Virus record (IMG/VR): IMGVR_UViG_3300009173_000010
Coordinates: 1 to 64,000 of that record
Reading direction: 5' to 3' (one strand)
Length of the DNA stretch: 64,000 bases
Origin: a virus
Under the pieces are notes generated by a model. It saw only the letters and a list, made by a program, of their open reading frames with translations, had not been told where the DNA came from and made no database searches. Of the stretch, positions 18,234 to 25,015 are shown in pieces. The translations under genes and the position numbers were made by a program. The number at the start of each line of letters is the position of its first letter. Position 1 is the first letter of the stretch.

Positions 18234-18503
18234 ATGGGACACTTGAAAGATGCCGCGATCGCGGCGAATCGTAAATGTAACTTTTCTTATTACTGCTATC
18301 ATGCTTGGATAGCATGCCGAGCAGGAACCTTGTTGGGATATTTGTCACTAATGTCATATGTCCATGCTTTTTTTCCGTTCGTATATGCTAAGTTCGGCCT
18401 GGCTGAATTAATTATTCGTAATACTAATAATATACGTAGGTCTATACCCGATTGGGAAGGCTGGAAAGAGTTAGATAATTGGGATGATGAGAAATACAAA
18501 TAA
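18234..18503 (+). CDS. Small membrane-associated hypothetical protein
   Basis: An 89-residue protein starting at ATG 18234, chosen because AAGGAGA precedes it by 9 nt. A longer frame from 18210 has no SD. One hydrophobic segment (residues about 28-57, AGTLLGYLSLMSYVHAFFPF) could span the membrane, followed by a charged tail ending in DWEGWKELDNWDDEKYK. The pattern loosely resembles the DUF6356 family of small proteins, but I am not sure. Its stop codon lies inside the late box that precedes the IOR gene. Confidence 0.65.
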   Translation: MGHLKDAAIAANRKCNFSYYCYHAWIACRAGTLLGYLSLMSYVHAFFPFVYAKFGLAELIIRNTNNIRRSIPDWEGWKELDNWDDEKYK

Positions 18504-18506
18504 ATA
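18499..18506 (+). promoter_or_regulatory. Late promoter box (AATAAATA) ahead of the aromatic cassette
   Basis: One mismatch to TATAAATA. Exactly 5 nt separate it from the ATG of a 16-codon leader ORF at 18512. No terminator separates it from the three cassette genes, so they may be late-expressed. Confidence 0.5.
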
Positions 18507-18511
18507 ATACT

Positions 18512-18562
18512 ATGAAAAAACTTCTACTAATTATCATTGATAAGTCCGTAGTAAAGGAATAA
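18512..18562 (+). CDS. Putative 16-residue leader peptide rich in Leu and Ile
   Basis: Reads MKKLLLIIIDKSVVKE and stops 2 nt before the IOR start codon. The ATG is exactly 5 nt past the late box, so it would lie at the 5' end of the mRNA. The SD for IOR (AAAGGA) lies inside it, so translating the leader would expose or couple to the IOR start. The Leu3-Ile3 run recalls attenuator leaders, but no terminator/antiterminator pair is visible. Very short frames arise by chance, so confidence is low. Confidence 0.3.
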   Translation: MKKLLLIIIDKSVVKE

Positions 18563-18564
18563 TA

Positions 18565-21500
18565 ATGTTTAACTTGAACGATAGATATATCGTTTCGAGT
18601 GGTGAATTTGTTCTGTCAGGTGTACAAGCAATTGTAAAATTGTCCCTTCTTCAAAAAGAACTTGATAAGAAGAATGGGTTAAATACTGCCGGTTATGTAA
18701 CAGGATACAGAGGATCGCCGCTCGGAACAGTAGATAAGGAGTTTCTCGCCCAGAGAGACCTTTTAACTAAAAACAACATTACTTTTCATCCTAGCATTAA
18801 CGAAGATATTGCAGTTGCAACATTGCAAGGTACACAGCAATTAGGCATTGTATCCAAGGCTACTGTTGACGGCGTATTTGGATTCTGGTATGGCAAAGGC
18901 CCGGGTGTTGATAGATCCGGAGATCAATTTAAGCATACAAGTTTTTTTGGTACTTCGCAATATGGTGGCTGTTTAGCATTTGCTGGTGACGATCATTCAA
19001 ACAAAAGTTCTACTATCCCCCACGAGACTGGCCCCACGTTTAAAACGTGGCGTATACCCGTTATAACGCCCGCTACAGTGGAGGATGTTATCCGGCTGGG
19101 TCTAATGGGTATCGCTATGAGTCGATACAGTGGATTATGGTCTAGTATGAAGATTATTTCTAACTTAGCAGATGCGTATCAAACTGTTAGTATTAATTTA
19201 GATAGTTGGAAGCCAAATATCCCTAATAATCCTCCAGTGGTGTTTGATGTTCATGCACGGTGGCCTGATTTAGGTGTTGAGCAAGAAGCACGTATTACAG
19301 AACAAAAACTTCCTGCATTGCAAGAATTTATGCGGTATAATATGTTTGATAGTTATAACTTGCCAAAAGAAACGCATATGCGATTTAGTAGTGATAATCG
19401 CGTTGGCATTGTTGCTGTCGGAAAAAGTTATGTTGATACGTTAACTGCAATGCAAAAACTTGGAATTACAACAGATGATGTTGGTTTATATAAAGTTGGA
19501 ATAGCCTGGCCATTGCACGAAGAACACCTCATAAATTTTTGTACATCATATCATGATATTCTTGTTGTCGAAGAAAAATCTGGATTAGTTGAAGATCAAT
19601 TGTATAAACTTTTATATAATAAACAACATAAGTGTAATTCTAGTAGAGATCAAATAAAAATACATGGTAAGAATTTATTACCGCAAAATTTAGATTTTGA
19701 TGCATATGAAATAGCAAAAGCATTACAAGAATTATTTGATAAAACCGGCGGTGTTTGGGGTTGGGGTATTGGAAATGCTGACGGCGGCAAGAAAGCATTA
19801 GACGTAAAACTAGACGATAGTTACGAATCAGTAGAAAAAAGAGAACCGCATTTTTGTAGTGGTTGCCCACACAATTCAAGTACAGTATTACCAGAAGGTA
19901 GCAAAGCATTAATAGGCATTGGTTGTCATTATATGACAGCGTGGATGCCTGACAGGCCAAGTGTTACGTTAATGCCTATGGGCGGCGAAGGCGCAAACTG
20001 GATTGCGGCACAACATTATCAAGAAGCCAAACACGTATTTGTAAACTTAGGTGACGGTACATATTTTCATAGTGGATTGTTAGCAATTAGAGCAAGCGTT
20101 GCCGCTGATAGTACTATTACATATAAAATATTATATAATGATGCAGTAGCAATGACAGGCGGCCAGCCAATAGATGGTGACCTCTCGGTAGCACGTATAT
20201 GTGAACAAGTAATGGCAGAAGGGGTTAAAGACGTAGCAGTAGTTACAGTCGATGGTTATGCTAATGAAATTTTGCCGCGCGGAGTTACATTACATTCAAA
20301 AGACGAATATATACAGTTGCAAAAAAGTTATACAAAAATTAAAGGCACTAGTGTAATAGTATTTGATCAACAATGTGCTACAGAAAAAAGAAGAAAACGA
20401 AAACGAGGCTTACAACCACTAGCAGAAGAATTTGTATGGATTAATTCAGCAGTATGTGAGAACTGTGGTGACTGTTCAACACAATCAAATTGTCTAAGTA
20501 TAATTCCAACAGAAACTAAATTAGGAACAAAACGACAAATAGATTATGATAACTGTAACTATTCTTACGATTGCTTAGAAGGATTCTGTCCTTCGTTTGC
20601 TACAATTAAAGGACGTAAACCAGCAGTAGAACTTGTTAAACCAAAGTTCCCAAAGTTAGTTAATTATTTGCATCCAAAAATTTCAAAGCCGGAACGTTAT
20701 AATATACTTGTTGCTGGTATCGGCGGCACTGGCGTTATTAGCACTAGTCAAATGATGTGTGTTGCCTCACATATCGATGGCATAAAAGTTATCTCAACAG
20801 ATCAGACCGGGTTAGCACAAAAGTACGGAGCAGTAACATCTACAATTAGTTTAGGAGAGAAAGCATTTGGCAGAATGTTTCCAAAATCCTGTGATGTAGT
20901 AATAGGCATAGATCCACAAGTTACAGCAATGGAAGATTCAATGCGTTTTATTGGGCCGAATACAACAGTTATTCTTAATAAAAGTTTGGCGGCCAATGCT
21001 GAGATAATAAGAAATAGAGATTGGAAGTTAGAACTTGATGATATTGTTAATGTATTAAAAACACAATGTAAGGAAGTAATTATTATAGATGCTTCTAATT
21101 ACGCTAAAAAAATAACTGGTAATGCTGTAATGGTTAATATGTTGATGCTTGGTTACGCATATGAAAAATGCTTGTTACCATATAGTGAAAAAGCAATGAT
21201 AAAAGCAATTGAAGCAAACGGTGTCGCAGTAGATAGTAATAAAAATGCGTGGATGATTGGCAGGCAATCTGCTACAGTCGAAGGCCATGGCGCAATTGAA
21301 CGTTCTTTGAATCCAGAGGTAAAAGATACTTTTTATAGTGCAATGTATCATAGGCACGAATTGTTAAAGAAATATCAAGACGAAGAATATGCTAACATTT
21401 ATTTAGACATAGTTACGAGAGCAAAGTTAAAAGAAGATTTCTTAAATTCAGGCACTCACAGTCATTTTAATACAGAATTTTCCGAAGCAGTAATGCGTAA

Positions 21501-21918
21501 TTTATACAAGTTAATGGCATACAAAGATGAATATGAAGTAGCCCGTATTTGGAGTGCAACACCTGAAATTAACAAATATAAAACAATTAAATTTCATATG
21601 TGCTTGCCTTGGAATCGAAAGTCACAAAAGAAAACAAGAATAGGCACGTGGGCAAAATATGTATTTGCTGTATTACAACATGGTAAAAAACTTAGAGGTA
21701 AAATATATGATCCTCTTGGATTTACATATGAACGAAGGCTGGAAAGAAAAATAAGAGATTGCTATATTTTGTTGGTTGAAGAGTGGATCAAAAATATTAA
21801 GACGGATAACTATAGTAATACAGAAAGACTAGCAAAACTCCCTGATAACATTAGAGGATATGGACATATTAAGTTAGCAAGTATTTGTAATTGTGAATTA
21901 TTTAAGGACGTAATATGA
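18565..21918 (+). CDS. Fused indolepyruvate:ferredoxin oxidoreductase (IorAB type)
   Basis: A 1,117-residue, apparently complete 2-oxoacid:acceptor oxidoreductase of the fused proteobacterial kind. This family oxidatively decarboxylates aryl pyruvates (indolepyruvate, phenylpyruvate, 4-hydroxyphenylpyruvate) to aryl-acetyl-CoA, passing electrons to ferredoxin. The pyrimidine-side domain is at about residues 1-240 (GYRGSPLGTVDKEF, NEDIAVATLQGTQQLG). Then come HFCSGCPHNSS near 428 and the thiamine-diphosphate GDGT motif near 495. A [4Fe-4S] cluster region at about 630-676 has CENCGDC, SNC, CNYSYDC and GFCPSF. The gamma-type domain begins near 715 (GIGGTGV..DQTGLAQKYGAV), followed by the usual C-terminal region. 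All motifs look intact. Its stop overlaps the next start (ATGA). I know of no phage function for this enzyme. Confidence 0.93.
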   Translation: MFNLNDRYIVSSGEFVLSGVQAIVKLSLLQKELDKKNGLNTAGYVTGYRGSPLGTVDKEFLAQRDLLTKNNITFHPSINEDIAVATLQGTQQLGIVSKATVDGVFGFWYGKGPGVDRSGDQFKHTSFFGTSQYGGCLAFAGDDHSNKSSTIPHETGPTFKTWRIPVITPATVEDVIRLGLMGIAMSRYSGLWSSMKIISNLADAYQTVSINLDSWKPNIPNNPPVVFDVHARWPDLGVEQEARITEQKLPALQEFMRYNMFDSYNLPKETHMRFSSDNRVGIVAVGKSYVDTLTAMQKLGITTDDVGLYKVGIAWPLHEEHLINFCTSYHDILVVEEKSGLVEDQLYKLLYNKQHKCNSSRDQIKIHGKNLLPQNLDFDAYEIAKALQELFDKTGGVWGWGIGNADGGKKALDVKLDDSYESVEKREPHFCSGCPHNSSTVLPEGSKALIGIGCHYMTAWMPDRPSVTLMPMGGEGANWIAAQHYQEAKHVFVNLGDGTYFHSGLLAIRASVAADSTITYKILYNDAVAMTGGQPIDGDLSVARICEQVMAEGVKDVAVVTVDGYANEILPRGVTLHSKDEYIQLQKSYTKIKGTSVIVFDQQCATEKRRKRKRGLQPLAEEFVWINSAVCENCGDCSTQSNCLSIIPTETKLGTKRQIDYDNCNYSYDCLEGFCPSFATIKGRKPAVELVKPKFPKLVNYLHPKISKPERYNILVAGIGGTGVISTSQMMCVASHIDGIKVISTDQTGLAQKYGAVTSTISLGEKAFGRMFPKSCDVVIGIDPQVTAMEDSMRFIGPNTTVILNKSLAANAEIIRNRDWKLELDDIVNVLKTQCKEVIIIDASNYAKKITGNAVMVNMLMLGYAYEKCLLPYSEKAMIKAIEANGVAVDSNKNAWMIGRQSATVEGHGAIERSLNPEVKDTFYSAMYHRHELLKKYQDEEYANIYLDIVTRAKLKEDFLNSGTHSHFNTEFSEAVMRNLYKLMAYKDEYEVARIWSATPEINKYKTIKFHMCLPWNRKSQKKTRIGTWAKYVFAVLQHGKKLRGKIYDPLGFTYERRLERKIRDCYILLVEEWIKNIKTDNYSNTERLAKLPDNIRGYGHIKLASICNCELFKDVI

Positions 21919-22331
21919 AGTTGCAAGGATTACATCATTTTGCGTGGAAGTGCCGAAACGCAGATGAAACGATACATTTTTATTCACATATCTTAAAACT
22001 TCCACACGTTCATACTATCGAAAAGGATCATGTTCCGAGTACAGGAGCATATGCACCTTATAAACATATTTTCTTCCAAATGGAAGATGGCAGTAATATT
22101 GCTTTTTTTGATTTAGGTGATAATAAAGGAACCACAACAGATTGTGATGATTGGGTAGTGCATTTTGCTTTTAATGTTAGTACAAAAGAAGATGTTGATA
22201 ATTGGTGTCAATATTTAAAAAATAATAATATAGATGTTATAGGCCCTACTAATCATGATGATTGGATTTATAGCATTTATTTTTTCGATCCTAATGGATT
22301 GAGATTAGAGATTACAACACAGATAAACTAG
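21915..22331 (+). CDS. VOC / glyoxalase-fold protein
   Basis: A 138-residue single VOC domain. LHHFAWKCRNADETIHFYSH opens the first beta-alpha-beta-beta-beta module and DDWVVHFAFNV the second. FFDPNGLRLEI is the typical end. Likely metal ligands are a His of the N-terminal HH, the His of VVHFAF and the Glu of LRLEI. Members include glyoxalases, extradiol dioxygenases and epimerases; 4-hydroxyphenylpyruvate dioxygenase has the same fold but is about 350 residues, so this is not a full HPPD. The ATG overlaps the IOR stop codon, showing translational coupling. It could act on an aromatic ring or acyl intermediate, which is inference from neighbours. Confidence 0.85.
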   Translation: MKLQGLHHFAWKCRNADETIHFYSHILKLPHVHTIEKDHVPSTGAYAPYKHIFFQMEDGSNIAFFDLGDNKGTTTDCDDWVVHFAFNVSTKEDVDNWCQYLKNNNIDVIGPTNHDDWIYSIYFFDPNGLRLEITTQIN

Positions 22332-22347
22332 TATATGGAAATATTAA

Positions 22348-23106
22348 ATGACAGGCGGCCGAATAAAAGATTCAAGTAGTGTAAAAATAACACAGTTTTG
22401 TGATGGGAGCGCATATTTAATTCATGCGGAAAGAGTTCGAAAATCACGCGGAGAAGAATTACCTGAGCAATTGAGAACAGATCCGTTAATGTACCAAGGC
22501 GTTAGCGATAAATTTTTAGAATATAACGAACCAATATATCCTTATAAAGAGGCATATGGTTTAGATTTTGAAGCAGAAGTTGGTGTAATTTTAGATGATA
22601 CCCCAATGGGGGTATCTGTATCCGAAGCAACAGAATATATTAAATATGTTACAATTATTAATGACATTAGTTTGCGTAAATTAATACCTGCAGAATTAGC
22701 AAAAGGTTTTGGATTTTTACAAGGAAAACCTCATAGTTCCCTTGGATTAAAATGTATTCCTTTGCGTTTTTTAAATGGCACTTGGAAAGAACATGATGCT
22801 GTATTAGATGCAGACTTGGTTATTAATTATAATGGTGAGGAATTTGGTAGAATTAATACTGCAAATATGGATTTTAATTTTGCACAACTAATTTCACATG
22901 CGGCAAAAACTCGTCCATTGTCTTCAGGAACATTGATAGGAAGCGGCACTGTAAGCTCTCATGATCTTTCTGACGGTTATGGTTGTTTATTAGAACGCAA
23001 TGTAGTTGAAAGCATTAATGAATTTATGAATCCCGGCGATACAATTAAAATGTATATAGTTGGATATGAAGATACATTAATTATAGATCAACAAGTTGCT
23101 TTCTAG
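22348..23106 (+). CDS. Fumarylacetoacetase-family hydrolase, homogentisate-pathway type, short N-terminus
   Basis: A 252-residue FAH-fold hydrolase. Probable metal ligands E75, E77 (DFEAEVGVI) and D106 (INDISLR) are present, followed by KGFGFLQGKPHSS, LISHAAKTRPLSSGTLIGSG and PGDTIKM. The wording TDPLMYQG, ELAKGFGF and ISHAAKTR is typical of the bacterial subfamily of roughly 330 residues that ends the homogentisate (tyrosine) pathway. The phage protein begins about 70-80 residues later than those, at the equivalent of DGSAYLxHxERVRK, and an in-frame TAA just before the ATG rules out a longer form. It therefore keeps the catalytic domain and lacks the small N-terminal domain. It is 16 nt after the VOC gene. 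Confidence 0.9.
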   Translation: MTGGRIKDSSSVKITQFCDGSAYLIHAERVRKSRGEELPEQLRTDPLMYQGVSDKFLEYNEPIYPYKEAYGLDFEAEVGVILDDTPMGVSVSEATEYIKYVTIINDISLRKLIPAELAKGFGFLQGKPHSSLGLKCIPLRFLNGTWKEHDAVLDADLVINYNGEEFGRINTANMDFNFAQLISHAAKTRPLSSGTLIGSGTVSSHDLSDGYGCLLERNVVESINEFMNPGDTIKMYIVGYEDTLIIDQQVAF

Positions 23107-23113
23107 GTAAATA
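23106..23113 (+). promoter_or_regulatory. Late promoter box (GGTAAATA)
   Basis: Immediately after the FAH stop codon and 21 nt before the gp13 ATG, with SD AGAGGGA between. Confidence 0.65.
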
Positions 23114-23134
23114 CTACTGTATAGAGGGACACAG

Positions 23135-23887
23135 ATGCCACGAAAACCTACTTTAGCACGAAATGAAGTTATTCAGCGTTTAACAACACGTCTCGGCGGC
23201 GGCATGGTTGATGTGGAATTAGATCCAGATCATTATAATGTTGCTATCGATAGAGCAATTGATCGCTATAGACAGCGATCATCTAATGCTACCGAAGAAA
23301 GCGGAATGTTTTTAACGTTGCAACCAGACATAACAGAGTATATTCTACCAAATGAAGTATTAGAAGTACGTAAGTTATATAGACGTGCTATAGGCAGTGA
23401 TTCTGGCACAGGCGCTGGAATAGATCCATTTGATATGGCATTTACAAATCTTTATATTTTGCAAGCAGGCCGCGTTGGCGGCGTCGCTTTATATGATGCA
23501 TTTACTCAATACCAAGAAGTTGTAGGTAGAATTTTTGGTAGCGAAACAAATTTTATGTGGCATCCTAATACACACAAGTTAGAAATTATTCGAAGAGTAA
23601 AGAATGAAGAAAGCATTCTTTTACATGTTCATAACGAAAAACCAGAGAATGAAGTATTAAGAGATCGTAGAAGTAGATTATGGTTAGAGGATTATGCTTT
23701 GGCAAATTGTAAAATTATGTTAGGAGAAGCAAGAGGAAAATATCAATCCTTACCTGGTGCAGCCGGCGGCGTAGCCTTAAATGGCGAGACTTTAAAACAA
23801 GAAGGCCAAGCCGAGTTAGATCGGCTCGAAATGGAAATTACTCGTTACGGAGACGGCGGCGAACCACCTACTTTTATAATCGGTTAA
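23135..23887 (+). CDS. gp13: Neck protein gp13
   Basis: A 250-residue protein of the gp13 neck family of T4-like marine phages. NEVIQRLTTRLGGGMVDVEL, then AIDRAIDRYRQRSS and DRRSRLWLEDYALANCKIMLGEARGKY, match the family pattern. In T4, gp13 and gp14 form the neck ring onto which the tail docks. Here gp13 is on the plus strand with its own late box. Its partners gp14 and gp15 are about 6 kb away on the other strand, separated by the accessory cassette. AGAGGGACACAG precedes the ATG. Confidence 0.82.
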   Translation: MPRKPTLARNEVIQRLTTRLGGGMVDVELDPDHYNVAIDRAIDRYRQRSSNATEESGMFLTLQPDITEYILPNEVLEVRKLYRRAIGSDSGTGAGIDPFDMAFTNLYILQAGRVGGVALYDAFTQYQEVVGRIFGSETNFMWHPNTHKLEIIRRVKNEESILLHVHNEKPENEVLRDRRSRLWLEDYALANCKIMLGEARGKYQSLPGAAGGVALNGETLKQEGQAELDRLEMEITRYGDGGEPPTFIIG

Positions 23888-23896
23888 GGAGTTCAA

Positions 23897-24166
23897 ATGT
23901 TACCAACCGATTCCCGGGCCGAATGGCCCTATATAAATAAACCTCCCCAATATGGCACTATGGATGATCTGTCCACTGCTGATTTACTACAACTTGAAAA
24001 ATTAATTTTAAATACATTAAAAGGAAATACAAATAGAGGACCAACGTATGGTGAGTTTTCTATTGTAGGACTTAATGGTTGGTTAAACGAGTGTCGTAGT
24101 ATTTTACAAAAACGTAAGTATAAAAGTTCTTATAAAATATTAAAAAATATGGTGTTAACTGCTTGA
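23897..24166 (+). CDS. Small hypothetical protein after gp13
   Basis: An 89-residue soluble protein that I do not recognise. It has a proline-rich N-terminus (WPYINKPPQYGTMDDLS) and a helical C-terminus ending RKYKSSYKILKNMVLTA. AAGGAGTTCAA precedes the ATG, 9 nt after gp13, so it is co-transcribed with the neck gene. Its stop codon lies within the -35 box of the downstream early promoter. Confidence 0.65.
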   Translation: MLPTDSRAEWPYINKPPQYGTMDDLSTADLLQLEKLILNTLKGNTNRGPTYGEFSIVGLNGWLNECRSILQKRKYKSSYKILKNMVLTA

Positions 24167-24191
24167 CATAGACTAAGAATAATGTTATTAT
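24163..24191 (+). promoter_or_regulatory. Early promoter, apparently leaderless for dNMP kinase
   Basis: TTGACA, 17 nt, TATTAT, with only 6 nt to the kinase ATG at 24198. The predicted start coincides with the ATG. No SD is visible. Confidence 0.6.
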
Positions 24192-24197
24192 AATATT

Positions 24198-24887
24198 ATG
24201 ATTATTGGGTTATCTGGATTAGCAGGTAGTGGTAAAGATACAGTAGCATCTTTTATTGCTGAAAAGCACGAATTTGATAGAGTAAGTTTTGCCGGCGCCT
24301 TAAAAGATGCTACGGCCGCAGTTTTTTCCTGGCCGCGAGAATTACTTGAAGGCGACACAAATGAAAGTAGAGATTGGCGAGAACAAGTAGACACTTATTG
24401 GAGTGCAAAGTTTGGTTATGCTGTTACTCCTCGGACAATTCTTCAACAGTTTGGTACAAATGTATGCAGAGAACATTTAAATGATAATATCTGGATTTAT
24501 TGTGTAGAGAAAAAATTACAAGAAAATAACAAAAATAAATTAAATACAGTAATTACAGATGTGCGGTTTCCAAATGAAATAAAAATGATTAAACAGGCCG
24601 GCGGAAAGTGTTTTCATGTTAAACGTGGCCCAGAGCCTAAATGGTGGCACTTGGCAAAGGCAGCAAATGGGTTAGAAGAAAATTTTAAAAATGATGTCAT
24701 GTTCGAAGGAGATAGTGCTGTAATTTCTAATAAATTAGAGATTGAATATAATCTCCATATTAGTGAGTGGGCCTGGGTCGGGTCTTCGTTTGATAGTGTA
24801 ATAAATAATAATAGTACATTAGAGGCGTTAGATGAAAAAGTAACCAATCTATTAGCCGTTTATGATTTCTTTGGCAAGGATATATAG
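24198..24887 (+). CDS. gp1: Deoxynucleoside monophosphate kinase (gp1-like)
   Basis: A 229-residue P-loop kinase of the T4 gp1 dNMP kinase family. The Walker A is GLAGSGKDT at residues 6-14. PRTILQQFGTNVCREHLNDN and VITDVRFPNEIKMIKQAGG are characteristic of the family. It phosphorylates dNMPs to dNDPs to feed phage DNA synthesis. It has an early promoter although it sits among tail genes, and no SD, consistent with a leaderless early mRNA. A hairpin terminator follows. Confidence 0.9.
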   Translation: MIIGLSGLAGSGKDTVASFIAEKHEFDRVSFAGALKDATAAVFSWPRELLEGDTNESRDWREQVDTYWSAKFGYAVTPRTILQQFGTNVCREHLNDNIWIYCVEKKLQENNKNKLNTVITDVRFPNEIKMIKQAGGKCFHVKRGPEPKWWHLAKAANGLEENFKNDVMFEGDSAVISNKLEIEYNLHISEWAWVGSSFDSVINNNSTLEALDEKVTNLLAVYDFFGKDI

Positions 24888-24925
24888 TCAGCCAGTAATT
24901 AACGTAATATAGAATGATGAAAGGC

Positions 24926-24947
24926 AACCGGCTATATAGTCGGTTTT
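24926..24947 (+). terminator. Terminator after dNMP kinase
   Basis: Stem AACCGGCT/AGTCGGTT with a G-T pair, running into TTTT. It separates the early kinase gene from the late sheath gene. Confidence 0.65.
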
Positions 24948-24959
24948 ATAATGATTTCC

Positions 24960-24967
24960 AATAAATA
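24960..24967 (+). promoter_or_regulatory. Late promoter box (AATAAATA)
   Basis: 48 nt before the gp18 ATG; SD AAGGGGAAAG lies between. Confidence 0.7.
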
Positions 24968-25015
24968 CTGTTAACAACTTATATAAGTTATTATTAAGTT
25001 TAAGGGGAAAGATAA

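Noticed and set aside
21915-22331. Calling the VOC protein 4-hydroxyphenylpyruvate dioxygenase
   Set aside because: HPPD is about 350 residues with two VOC units; this protein has a single 138-residue domain. Only the fold is shared.
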